In this document: in pieces, positions 9,556 through 18,377 of the stretch
Layout: every line of letters starts with the position of its first letter
How positions within the stretch are numbered: position 1 is the first letter of the stretch
NCBI GenBank assembly: GCA_937891085.1
Contig: CALAEY010000095.1
Coordinates: 1-37,373 of the forward strand
From: an uncultured Prevotellaceae bacterium
Lineage (GTDB): Bacteria > Bacteroidota > Bacteroidia > Bacteroidales > Bacteroidaceae
Direction of reading: 5' to 3'
DNA: 37,373 bases
Translations under genes and position numbers: made by a program
The notes under the pieces: generated by a model
What the model saw: only the letters and a program-made list of their open reading frames with translations
Told to the model about the DNA's origin: nothing
Databases searched by the model: none

Positions 9556-10272
9556 ATGAGAAAGATTAATAAAGTGTTGCTCACGTTTGGACTGCTCTTA
9601 GGAGCAGTGACCATAGAGGCTCAGGAGCAAGAGGTTGAAACTACCATTGCTGCAGACATTGTAAACCAATATATCTGGCGTGGGCAGGATTTGGGGAATG
9701 TGTCATTTCAACCCACACTTGGAGTGAGCTACCAAGGGTTCTCTTTGTCGGCATGGGGATCGGTGGGACTTTCAGATTCGAGTGACACTAAGGAGTTTGA
9801 CCTGACAGCATCTTACACCATCGGTGGCTTCAGCATCGGCATTACCGACTACTGGTTTAATGTAGGTCTGGATCCAAAGAATCGTTATTTCAAATACGAT
9901 GCACACGGAACGAACCATATCTTCGAAGCAGCGATTGGATATGACTTCGAGGTGATAAGCCTACAATGGTTTACAAACTTTGCTGGTAATGATGGCGTGA
10001 ACAAAAGTGGCAAACGAGCCTACAGCAGTTATGTGGAAGCGAATGTTCCCTTCCGATTAGGAAGTGTCGATTGGGTGGCTACTGGGGGTATAGTCCCTTT
10101 TGCAACCACCTCGTATGCCACCAGCGGGTTCTCTGTAACCAATCTATCGCTGAAAGCCACAAAAGAGCTCAAGCTGACTGATACATTCAGCATACCTATA
10201 TTCGGACAGATTATAGCTAACCCATGTGCCCAAAAGGCTTACCTGGTTTTTGGGTTTACGATGCAATCATGA
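9556..10272 (+). CDS. TorF-type putative outer-membrane porin
   Basis: This is a 238-residue secreted beta-barrel protein. A signal peptide (positive MRKINK, then a hydrophobic run, then AQEQE around residues 19-24) precedes alternating polar/hydrophobic strands typical of outer-membrane barrels. The opening NQYIWRGQDLGN and the ending in short aromatic strands (AYLVFGFTM) resemble the TorF/Gcw_chp family of putative porins. An upstream extension of the frame overlaps amtB and was rejected in favour of the ATG at 9556, which starts a clean signal peptide. The position 11 nt after amtB suggests it helps ammonium or another small nitrogen source cross the outer membrane; that role is inferred from context only. 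Confidence 0.75.
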   Translation: MRKINKVLLTFGLLLGAVTIEAQEQEVETTIAADIVNQYIWRGQDLGNVSFQPTLGVSYQGFSLSAWGSVGLSDSSDTKEFDLTASYTIGGFSIGITDYWFNVGLDPKNRYFKYDAHGTNHIFEAAIGYDFEVISLQWFTNFAGNDGVNKSGKRAYSSYVEANVPFRLGSVDWVATGGIVPFATTSYATSGFSVTNLSLKATKELKLTDTFSIPIFGQIIANPCAQKAYLVFGFTMQS

Positions 10273-10286
10273 TAATTAGCCAGGTA

Positions 10287-10324
10287 CCTCTCTCCTGCAT
10301 TTGCAGGGGAGAGGATTTATTTTG
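10287..10324 (+). terminator. hairpin and T-rich tail after the porin gene
   Basis: A 13-bp stem with a single G-T pair (arms 10287-10299 and 10302-10314) is followed by ATTTATTTT. It looks like an intrinsic terminator, but no clear promoter lies in the short gap before pyrG, so partial read-through (attenuation) is possible. Confidence 0.75.
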
Positions 10325-10342
10325 AAATAATAGGCTTACAAA

Positions 10343-11947
10343 ATGGATACTAAGTACATATTTATTACAGGAGGTGTTACCTCGTCACTTGGCAAGGGCA
10401 TTATTTCGGCATCGCTTGGAAAACTTCTCCAAGCGCGAGGCTATCGAATAACGATTCAGAAATTTGATCCTTACATCAACATCGACCCTGGAACACTAAA
10501 TCCTTATGAACATGGCGAGTGCTACGTGACTGCCGATGGCATGGAAACAGATTTAGATTTAGGGCATTACGAGCGATTTACGGGCATTGAAACGACGCGT
10601 GACAACAGCGTCACTACAGGCCGCATTTATCAGAGTGTCATAGAACGCGAAAGACGGGGAGACTATCTAGGTAAAACGATTCAAGTAGTGCCTCATATCA
10701 CGGACGAAATAAAGAGACGCATTCTGCTAAATGCCTCCAAGCAACCGTTCGACTTCGTAATTACGGAAATCGGCGGTACCATCGGTGATATTGAAAGCCA
10801 GCCGTTTCTGGAAGCTATCCGACAGCTTAGATGGGAATTGGGTTCCACTAGGGCACTTAACATACACCTAACCTATGTGCCCTACCTCGCTGCAGCAGGA
10901 GAACTGAAGACTAAACCCACACAAACCAGCGTAAAACAACTGCAGGGATTTGGCATACAGCCCGATGTCTTGGTGCTCCGTACAGAACATGAACTAAATG
11001 ATGAACTAAGAAAAAAGGTGGCGCATTTCTGTAATGTGGACGTGGAAGCCGTCATCCAAAGTCAGGATCTACCAAGCATCTACGAGGTACCTCTCAACAT
11101 GCTGAAACAAGGACTGGATGTGATATGTCTCAAGAAAATGAAAGTAGAAACAATCGCAGAGGCAGAATTAGGTTCTTGGTACGATTTCTTAGAACGGCGC
11201 AGACAAGCCAAGGATGTGGTGAACATAGCCCTCGTAGGCAAATACGACTTACAAGACGCTTATAAGAGTATCCTCGAAAGTCTTGCTCATGCCGGTACCT
11301 ATCATAACAGAAAGGTAAAGACCCACTTTATCAACAGCGAGTTTCTTAATCGAGATAATGTAGCAGAGCAACTCCAAGACATGGCAGGTGTGGTGATCTG
11401 TCCGGGGTTTGGCCAACGTGGCATAGAAGGCAAAATCATAACCGCAGAATATACCCGCACGCATGACATCCCAACGTTTGGAATCTGTCTGGGTATGCAG
11501 ATGATGGTCATAGAATTTGCACGTAATGTTTTAGGATATACTGATGCCAATAGCACAGAGATAGATCCTGAAACTACGCATAACGTCATAGATCTTATGG
11601 AAACGCAGAAAACAATCACCCAGATGGGTGGCACAATGCGACTTGGAACCTACGACTGTACGCTTATTACCAAGAGCCGCACATGGAAAGCTTATGGGGA
11701 AAAGCAACATATAAAGGAACGTCATCGCCATCGCTATGAGTTCAACAACCTTTATCTGGGAGAGTTTGAACAACATGGCATGCGATGTGCAGGGTTTAAT
11801 CCATCTGCCAACCTCGTGGAAATTGTAGAGATACCAACTCTCCGCTGGTATATCGGCACCCAGTTCCACCCTGAATATTCCTCAACAGTGCTCCAACCGC
11901 ACCCCTTGTTTATGGACTTTATCAAAGCTTGCCTATGGAAGAGTTAA
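10343..11947 (+). CDS. pyrG: CTP synthase
   Basis: PyrG makes CTP from UTP, ATP and glutamine-derived ammonia. The 534 residues cover the N-terminal amidoligase domain, starting with ITGGVTSSLGKG (P-loop, about residues 9-20), and the C-terminal class I glutaminase domain. The catalytic triad is visible as Cys382 (FGICLGMQ) and His509/Glu511 (TQFHPEY). The oxyanion strand reads CPGFGQRG rather than the PGGFGxRG of E. coli; I believe this is common in Bacteroidetes. The purF start lies inside the last codons of pyrG (13-nt overlap), so the two are translationally coupled. It is the first gene of a block of glutamine-dependent amidotransferases. Confidence 0.97.
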   Translation: MDTKYIFITGGVTSSLGKGIISASLGKLLQARGYRITIQKFDPYINIDPGTLNPYEHGECYVTADGMETDLDLGHYERFTGIETTRDNSVTTGRIYQSVIERERRGDYLGKTIQVVPHITDEIKRRILLNASKQPFDFVITEIGGTIGDIESQPFLEAIRQLRWELGSTRALNIHLTYVPYLAAAGELKTKPTQTSVKQLQGFGIQPDVLVLRTEHELNDELRKKVAHFCNVDVEAVIQSQDLPSIYEVPLNMLKQGLDVICLKKMKVETIAEAELGSWYDFLERRRQAKDVVNIALVGKYDLQDAYKSILESLAHAGTYHNRKVKTHFINSEFLNRDNVAEQLQDMAGVVICPGFGQRGIEGKIITAEYTRTHDIPTFGICLGMQMMVIEFARNVLGYTDANSTEIDPETTHNVIDLMETQKTITQMGGTMRLGTYDCTLITKSRTWKAYGEKQHIKERHRHRYEFNNLYLGEFEQHGMRCAGFNPSANLVEIVEIPTLRWYIGTQFHPEYSSTVLQPHPLFMDFIKACLWKS

Positions 11948-13674
11948 AACATGAATGTGGTGTGGCTATGATCCGCCTTCTAAAGCCATTGACCTATTAC
12001 GAACAGAAATATGGCACATGGGCGTATGGTTTCAATAAGCTCTATCTGATGATGGAGAAGCAGCATAACCGCGGACAGGAAGGAGCCGGATTTGCCACCG
12101 TGAATCTTCATACGAAACCTGGCGCAGAATACATGTTCCGCGAAAAGGCAGAGGGGAAAGAAGCCATCACAGAAATATTCTCGAGAGTGGAGCCGTCTAT
12201 GGCAGGAGAATTGTTCATGGGGCACCTCCGCTATTCCACAACAGGCAAAAGCGGACTGAAATATGTGCATCCGTTTTTGCGACGTAATAATTGGCGGGCA
12301 AAAAATCTGTGCCTATGCGGCAACTTCAATATGACAAATATTGATGAAATCTTTTCGCTTCTGACACAGCAAGGGCAGTCACCGCGTATTTATGGAGATT
12401 CTTATATCACCCTTGAACTCATGGGGCATCGACTTGACCGAGAAGTAGAACGACTCTTTAATTTAGCTAAGGAGAAAGGACTTCAAGGCACTGATATTAC
12501 CCAATACATCGACGATCATGTCTCTATTGCAAATGTATTGCGCACCACTATGCCTCATTTCGATGGAGGCTACGTGATGTGCGGTCTGACGGGCAGTGGT
12601 GAGCTGTTTGCCATACGTGATCCTTGGGGCATACGTCCAGCATTCTATTACAAGGATGATGAAGTCATGGTGCTTGCCAGTGAACGACCTGTCATTCAAA
12701 CCACCTTCGACATAGAGACCGACAAGATTACAGAGCTAAGTCCTGGACAAGCCATCATCGTACACAGAAATGGAGAGATTTCTCTCGAGCAAATTCTTCC
12801 GCCACAGAAGCAAAGTGCCTGTTCCTTCGAGCGGATCTATTTCAGCAGAGGATCTGATTACGATATCTACCAAGAGCGGAAACGACTTGGTGAGCAACTC
12901 ACCCAACCTATTCTGAAAGCCATCGACCGCGATGTGGAAAACACCGTATTCTCTTATATCCCTAATACAGCAGAGGTGGCATTCTACGGTATGGTCGATG
13001 GCATTCGGCAGCTATACTCCAAGGTAAGGACTGAGAAAGTAGTCTGGAAAGACATCAAACTACGTACTTTCATCGCAGAAGGAAACGAGCGAAACGATCT
13101 TGCTGCCCATGTCTATGATATCACTTATGGAAGTCTGCGTCCTTATAAAGACAACCTTGTGATAATAGACGACAGCATCGTGAGAGGAACCACTCTTAAG
13201 GAAAGCATATTCAAGATTCTTGATCGGCTGCATCCACATAAGATCGTAATGGTCTCCAGTTCGCCACAGATACGTTATCCCGATTATTATGGCATAGACA
13301 TGTCAAGACTGGAAGAACTCTGTGCCTTCCGCGCAGCGATTTCATTGATAAAAGAACGTGGCATGGAGAAGTTGATTGCAGACACATACCGCGCCTGCAA
13401 AAATTCCCCACAGGAGAAGAACCACGTCTGTGCTATCTACAAGCCCTTCACGGTGGAAGAGATAAACCGCAAAATCATAGAAATGCTTCGTCCGAAAGGA
13501 ATGAGCACGCCGATAGAATTAGTATTCCAGAGCATAGAAGGGCTGCGCCACGCATGCCCTTATCACCTTGGCGACTGGTACTTCAGCGGCGACTATCCGA
13601 CACCTGGCGGCATTCGTATGGTAAACCAAGCGTATGCCCATTATGTAGAAAATGTTTTAAAGATGCAATTATAA
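11935..13674 (+). CDS. purF: amidophosphoribosyltransferase, long Bacteroidetes form
   Basis: PurF makes phosphoribosylamine from PRPP and glutamine, the first step of purine synthesis. The class II glutaminase domain begins at Cys8 (KHECGVAMIR), followed by KQHNRGQEGAG and the HLRYSTTG segment. The phosphoribosyltransferase domain carries a full PRPP-binding motif LVIIDDSIVRGTT at residues 408-420. The protein has 579 residues, longer than the roughly 505 of E. coli. Its nucleophile is preceded by seven residues, implying a short propeptide that must be removed. I chose the ATG at 11935; a TTG two codons upstream is less likely. A specialised amidophosphoribosyltransferase-like role is possible, but the intact PRPP loop favours PurF. 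Confidence 0.85.
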   Translation: MEELKHECGVAMIRLLKPLTYYEQKYGTWAYGFNKLYLMMEKQHNRGQEGAGFATVNLHTKPGAEYMFREKAEGKEAITEIFSRVEPSMAGELFMGHLRYSTTGKSGLKYVHPFLRRNNWRAKNLCLCGNFNMTNIDEIFSLLTQQGQSPRIYGDSYITLELMGHRLDREVERLFNLAKEKGLQGTDITQYIDDHVSIANVLRTTMPHFDGGYVMCGLTGSGELFAIRDPWGIRPAFYYKDDEVMVLASERPVIQTTFDIETDKITELSPGQAIIVHRNGEISLEQILPPQKQSACSFERIYFSRGSDYDIYQERKRLGEQLTQPILKAIDRDVENTVFSYIPNTAEVAFYGMVDGIRQLYSKVRTEKVVWKDIKLRTFIAEGNERNDLAAHVYDITYGSLRPYKDNLVIIDDSIVRGTTLKESIFKILDRLHPHKIVMVSSSPQIRYPDYYGIDMSRLEELCAFRAAISLIKERGMEKLIADTYRACKNSPQEKNHVCAIYKPFTVEEINRKIIEMLRPKGMSTPIELVFQSIEGLRHACPYHLGDWYFSGDYPTPGGIRMVNQAYAHYVENVLKMQL

Positions 13675-13676
13675 AG

Positions 13677-14762
13677 ATGAGAAGAGCAATTCTGATTTTA
13701 GACGACGGAAGCCAATTCGCTGGTTGGTCATTTGGGTATGATCAGAGCGTTTCTGGCGAGGTGGTTTTCAATACAGCCATGACTGGTTATCCAGAAAGCC
13801 TGACAGACCCCAGCTATGCGGGTCAGATACTAGTCATGACCTATCCGTTAATAGGGAATTATGGCGTACCTTCAACGAATACGGGTGCCGACGGCTTGCC
13901 TGTTTTCTTGGAGAGTACACGTATCCACATTTCAGCCCTTGTAGTAGCAGATTATGGTCCAGCCTATTCTCATTGGAATGCCCAAGAGTCTTTAGCTTCT
14001 TGGCTGAAACGCGAAAGAGTACCTGCCATCACGGGCATAGACACACGACGGCTCACCATCAAACTTCGAGAGCGCGGCGTGATGATGGGCAGGATACTCA
14101 TTGAGAATGCCGAAGAAGCATTAAGCACTACACATTATGGAAACGTAAATTGGGTAGAAAGAGTGAGTTGTAAAGATATCATCACCTATCGGCCTTCTCA
14201 TGTCAGACATCGCGTGGTGCTTGTAGATTGCGGTGTAAAAGCCAACATTATACGTTGCTTGCTGAAAAGAGACATGGAGGTCGTCAGAGTTCCTTGGGAC
14301 TTTGATTTCAACCAGCTCGAGTTCGATGGTCTTTTCCTTGCCAATGGGCCTGGCGATCCTGACTTATGTGAAATAACAGTCGGACATATCAGGCAGTTCC
14401 TTCAGAGTGAGCACATAAGACCTTGCATGGGCATTTGTCTGGGGAACCAATTGCTTGCAAAGGCTGCTGGCGCGAAGACATACAAACTAAAATATGGCCA
14501 TCGAAGCCATAATCAGCCCGTCAGACAAGTGGGAACCAACAAGTGTTTCATCACTTCGCAGAATCACGGCTATGCTGTAGATGCCACCACCCTGCCATCA
14601 GACTGGAAAGAATTATTTCAAAATATGAATGATGGCTCCAATGAAGGCATCTGCCACAAAATACATCCGTGGTTGTCAGCACAGTTTCATCCTGAAGCAT
14701 GCTCTGGTCCCGTAGATACAGAGTTCCTTTTCGATACCTTTGTCAAACTATTAGATGATTGA
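13677..14762 (+). CDS. carA: carbamoyl-phosphate synthase small subunit
   Basis: CarA hydrolyses glutamine and feeds ammonia to CarB for carbamoyl phosphate, used for pyrimidines and arginine. The 361-residue protein has the N-terminal CPSase small-chain domain (about 1-140, with TGIDTRRLT) and a C-terminal class I glutaminase domain. Its triad is Cys254 (GICLGNQ), His338 and Glu340 (QFHPEA). The frame opens earlier inside purF, but the ATG at 13677 sits 2 nt after the purF stop and starts with the expected MRRAILILDDGS. The carB start follows after 3 nt. Confidence 0.96.
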   Translation: MRRAILILDDGSQFAGWSFGYDQSVSGEVVFNTAMTGYPESLTDPSYAGQILVMTYPLIGNYGVPSTNTGADGLPVFLESTRIHISALVVADYGPAYSHWNAQESLASWLKRERVPAITGIDTRRLTIKLRERGVMMGRILIENAEEALSTTHYGNVNWVERVSCKDIITYRPSHVRHRVVLVDCGVKANIIRCLLKRDMEVVRVPWDFDFNQLEFDGLFLANGPGDPDLCEITVGHIRQFLQSEHIRPCMGICLGNQLLAKAAGAKTYKLKYGHRSHNQPVRQVGTNKCFITSQNHGYAVDATTLPSDWKELFQNMNDGSNEGICHKIHPWLSAQFHPEACSGPVDTEFLFDTFVKLLDD

Positions 14763-14765
14763 GCC

Positions 14766-16463
14766 ATGAGAGATAACAGCATAAAGAAAGTCCTGCTCCT
14801 AGGCAGTGGAGCATTGAAGATAGGACAGGCAGGCGAATTCGACTACAGCGGTTCGCAAGCTCTGAAAGCCATCAAGGAAGAAGGCATAGAAACGGTGCTT
14901 ATAAATCCTAATATCGCTACTGTCCAGACCTCTGAGGGAGTCGCCGACAAAGTGTATTTTCACCCTGTGCAACCAGACTTCGTCAGACGCATCATAGAGA
15001 AAGAGCGTCCAGACAGCATCCTCCTTTCCTTTGGAGGACAAACGGCACTCAACTGTGGCGTGAAACTCTACCAAGATGGTGTATTGGATAAATATGGGGT
15101 AAAAGTTCTTGGAACGCCTGTTCAAGCTATCATTGATACAGAAGACAGAGAACTCTTTGTCCGCCGCCTTGATGAAATCGACGTGAAAACCATCAAGAGC
15201 CAAGCCTGCAATGACATTGAAAGTGTACGAGAGGCTGCTAATGCCTTAGGATACCCAGTGATTTTACGTGCAGCATACGCCCTAGGAGGTCTGGGGTCTG
15301 GTTTTTGTGACAACGAAGAAGAACTCTTAAAGCAAGCCGAGGAAGCATTTTCGTTTTCTCCGCAAGTACTGGTAGAAAAATCTTTGAAAGGGTGGAAGGA
15401 AATAGAATATGAAGTGGTGCGCGACTGCTATGACAATTGTATCACGGTCTGCAACATGGAAAACTTTGATCCTCTGGGCATCCACACAGGAGAGTCTATC
15501 GTGGTAGCTCCAAGTCAGACACTGACCAACGCAGAGTACCACAAGCTCCGTGCCCTAGCCATCAAAATCATCCGCCACATAGGCATTGTGGGTGAGTGTA
15601 ATGTGCAATATGCCCTTGACCCTAACTCGGAAGACTACCGCGTGATTGAAGTCAATGCCCGCCTGAGCCGTTCATCTGCATTAGCCTCAAAAGCCACGGG
15701 CTACCCATTGGCTTTTGTGGCAGCTAAGTTGGGTTTAGGCTACGGACTCTTCGAACTGAAAAACTCTGTGACTAAAACGACCACAGCATTTTTCGAACCC
15801 GCACTCGACTATGTGGTATGCAAAATACCACGTTGGGATCTGACAAAGTTTCATGGAGTGAGCCATCAACTTGGTTCTTCGATGAAGAGTGTAGGTGAAG
15901 TCATGGCCATTGGCCGTACGTTTGAAGAAGCCCTGCAAAAAGGACTGCGTATGATAGGACAAGGGATGCACGGCTTCACGGAAAACAGGGAGATAAGCAA
16001 GGCCAACATAGCCGAAGCCCTACAGCATGCTACTGAGAACAGGATTTTCATTCTCGCCCGAGCCCTACAATTGGGCTATGCCATAGAGCAAATCCATCAG
16101 CTCTCCCAGATAGACCGCTGGTTTCTGTATAAACTAAAGCATATTGTGGACATTGACCTTAGGCTTCATGCGTTTGACCACATTGCCAAATTATCAAACG
16201 TCATGGAACCATCGGAATTTATGGAGTATCTGGAAGAACCTGAGTTTTTTGAGCTTCTTCGAGAAGCAAAGCGATATGGATTCTCCGATTTCCAGATAGC
16301 CCGTGCCTTAGGTTTGGAGGCTTACATGACTATGGAAGCCGCTGGACTGAAAGTTCGCCAATGGCGGAAAGAATTAGAGATACTTCCTAAAGTCAATCAG
16401 ATAGATACGTTGGCTGCAGAATATCCTGCCGTTACCAACTATCTATATTTATCATATCTTTAA
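14766..16463 (+). CDS. carB: carbamoyl-phosphate synthase large subunit, N-terminal half only
   Basis: Full-length CarB is about 1070 residues with two homologous ATP-grasp halves. This gene encodes only 565. The carboxyphosphate-forming half is complete: LLLGSGALKIGQAGEFDYSG at the N-terminus, GGQTALNCGV, the ATP-grasp core, and VIEVNARLSRSSALASKATG with the metal-binding Glu and Asn. After the oligomerisation domain it stops at NYLYLSYL, just where the second ATP-grasp half normally begins. The following 28 bp lead straight to glmS, and no second half is present in the window. Either the other half is encoded elsewhere, as in organisms with split carB, or the short form works as a dimer, or this is a decayed or misassembled copy. 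The residues seen show no sign of decay. Confidence 0.85.
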   Translation: MRDNSIKKVLLLGSGALKIGQAGEFDYSGSQALKAIKEEGIETVLINPNIATVQTSEGVADKVYFHPVQPDFVRRIIEKERPDSILLSFGGQTALNCGVKLYQDGVLDKYGVKVLGTPVQAIIDTEDRELFVRRLDEIDVKTIKSQACNDIESVREAANALGYPVILRAAYALGGLGSGFCDNEEELLKQAEEAFSFSPQVLVEKSLKGWKEIEYEVVRDCYDNCITVCNMENFDPLGIHTGESIVVAPSQTLTNAEYHKLRALAIKIIRHIGIVGECNVQYALDPNSEDYRVIEVNARLSRSSALASKATGYPLAFVAAKLGLGYGLFELKNSVTKTTTAFFEPALDYVVCKIPRWDLTKFHGVSHQLGSSMKSVGEVMAIGRTFEEALQKGLRMIGQGMHGFTENREISKANIAEALQHATENRIFILARALQLGYAIEQIHQLSQIDRWFLYKLKHIVDIDLRLHAFDHIAKLSNVMEPSEFMEYLEEPEFFELLREAKRYGFSDFQIARALGLEAYMTMEAAGLKVRQWRKELEILPKVNQIDTLAAEYPAVTNYLYLSYL

Positions 16464-16491
16464 ACGTACAACAAATAACTCATTTAATACT

Positions 16492-18339
16492 ATGTGTGGA
16501 ATCGTAGGTTATATAGGTCGAAAAGAGGCCTATCCCATTTTAATCAAAGGTCTGCAAAGGCTGGAATACCGAGGATATGACAGTGCGGGCTTGGCACTTA
16601 TCAGCGAGCAAAGCCAGCTCAATGTCTATAAGGCGAAAGGCAAAGTGGCAGATTTGGAGGCTTATTGCTCAGAGAAAGACATCTCTGGCTATGTGGGCAT
16701 AGCGCATACCCGCTGGGCTACTCACGGAGAACCTTCCAGTGTCAATGCTCACCCCCATTTCTCGGCATCAGGGCGATTGGCTCTCATCCACAACGGCATC
16801 ATAGAGAACTACCAAACGCTGAAAGATAAGCTGTCTAAACGAGGCATTGCATTCAGAAGTGCCACCGATACAGAGGTATTGGTGCAACTGATTGAGTATA
16901 TTATGATAAGCAACAACCTAGAACTGCTTGAAGCCGTACAGGTGGCACTCCATCAAGTGATAGGTGCCTATGCCATTGCCATTCTCGACCGTAATCATCC
17001 AGACACCATCATCTGTGCGCGTCAAAGTTCTCCGCTGGTGGTAGGACTGGGCAGCGATGGCAGTTTCTATCTGGCATCTGATGCCAGCCCCATTGCCGAA
17101 TACACCGATCAGGTGGTTTATCTGAACGATGGTGACATCGCCGTGCTGCAAGAAGGAGAGACGCTGCACGTGGTCAACATAGACAACGTAACGCAACACC
17201 CCAAAGTGAAGCAGATAGACGTGACATTGGGGCAACTGGAAAAAGGCGGCTATCCGTACTTCATGCTCAAGGAGATCTTCGAACAACCCGGTTGCCTACG
17301 TGACTGTATGCGAGGGCGCATCAATGCAGACAGAGACAAGATTACGCTTTCTGCCGTCATCGATTTCCGTGAGAAGCTGGTTTCTGCCCGTCGCATCATC
17401 ATCGTGGGATGCGGCACCAGTTGGCATGCCGGACTTATCGGGAAGCAGCTCTTCGAGAGTCTGTGCCGCATTCCTGTTGAAGTAGAGTATGCTTCCGAAT
17501 TTCGCTACCGCGAGCCTGTCATCTTCCCTGACGACGTGGTTATCGCCATCTCACAGAGTGGTGAGACCGCTGATACACTGGCAGCTATCGAACTGGCACG
17601 CAAGTCGGGTGCCTTCGTTTTCGGCATCTGCAATGCCATAGGCGCCAGCATCCCTCGCCAGACCTCCACGGGTGTCTATATTCACGTAGGGCCGGAAATA
17701 GGTGTGGCCAGTACGAAGGCGTTTACTGGTCAGGTCACCGTACTTTCCATGCTGGCCCTGACACTGGCGAATGAACGCCACACCATCAGTGAGGAGATGT
17801 ATAAGGAAATGGTGGTGGAACTCACTCAAATCCCCGATAAGATGGAGCAAGCCCTGAAAACCAATGAGCAGATAGAACGCTTGGCGCCTATCTTCACTTA
17901 TGCCAAGAACTGCCTTTATCTGGGACGCGGATACAACTATCCAGTAGCCCTTGAAGGAGCACTGAAACTCAAGGAGATCTCGTACATTCATGCCGAAGGC
18001 TATCCTGCTGCGGAGATGAAGCATGGCCCTATCGCCCTCATAGACTCAGAGATGCCTGTCTTCGTCATCGCTACCCGTGATAAGCTCTATGAGAAGGTCA
18101 TAAGCAACATTCAGGAAGTCAGGGCACGCGGAGGAAGGGTTACGGCCCTTGTCACTGAGGGCGATGAAAGAATCCGTCGCATTGCCGATCATGTGATAGA
18201 GCTGCCCGATACCTTAGAGTGCTTCCAACCTCTCATGGTCAGCATTCCGCTGCAGCTATTGGCCTATCACATCGCTGTTTGCAAGGGGAAGGACGTGGAT
18301 CGTCCGCGTAACCTTGCCAAGAGTGTCACGGTGGAGTAG
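16492..18339 (+). CDS. glmS: glutamine-fructose-6-phosphate aminotransferase (isomerizing)
   Basis: GlmS makes glucosamine-6-phosphate for peptidoglycan and lipid A from fructose-6-phosphate and glutamine. The class II glutaminase domain starts with Cys2 (MCGIVGYIG), followed by RLEYRGYDSAG and HTRWATHGEPS. Two SIS sugar-isomerase domains follow (GCGTSWHAG near residue 305 and SQSGETADTLAA near 350). The protein ends with the expected DRPRNLAKSVTVE. The 615-residue length is normal. It follows carB by 28 bp with no visible promoter, so it probably belongs to the pyrG-purF-carAB transcript. I saw no glmS ribozyme in the leader, which is too short for one. Confidence 0.98.
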   Translation: MCGIVGYIGRKEAYPILIKGLQRLEYRGYDSAGLALISEQSQLNVYKAKGKVADLEAYCSEKDISGYVGIAHTRWATHGEPSSVNAHPHFSASGRLALIHNGIIENYQTLKDKLSKRGIAFRSATDTEVLVQLIEYIMISNNLELLEAVQVALHQVIGAYAIAILDRNHPDTIICARQSSPLVVGLGSDGSFYLASDASPIAEYTDQVVYLNDGDIAVLQEGETLHVVNIDNVTQHPKVKQIDVTLGQLEKGGYPYFMLKEIFEQPGCLRDCMRGRINADRDKITLSAVIDFREKLVSARRIIIVGCGTSWHAGLIGKQLFESLCRIPVEVEYASEFRYREPVIFPDDVVIAISQSGETADTLAAIELARKSGAFVFGICNAIGASIPRQTSTGVYIHVGPEIGVASTKAFTGQVTVLSMLALTLANERHTISEEMYKEMVVELTQIPDKMEQALKTNEQIERLAPIFTYAKNCLYLGRGYNYPVALEGALKLKEISYIHAEGYPAAEMKHGPIALIDSEMPVFVIATRDKLYEKVISNIQEVRARGGRVTALVTEGDERIRRIADHVIELPDTLECFQPLMVSIPLQLLAYHIAVCKGKDVDRPRNLAKSVTVE

Positions 18340-18377
18340 TTTTTCTTGTTTTTACCAACTTAAAATCGATAGCATCT

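Noticed and set aside
13554..13676. A longer N-terminus for CarA
   Set aside because: The extension overlaps purF coding sequence; the ATG at 13677, 2 nt after the purF stop, gives the usual CarA start.
16458..16520. carB and glmS as one frameshifted fusion
   Set aside because: The +1 frame is open into glmS, but GlmS needs its cysteine at the N-terminus, and the missing carB half would still be absent.
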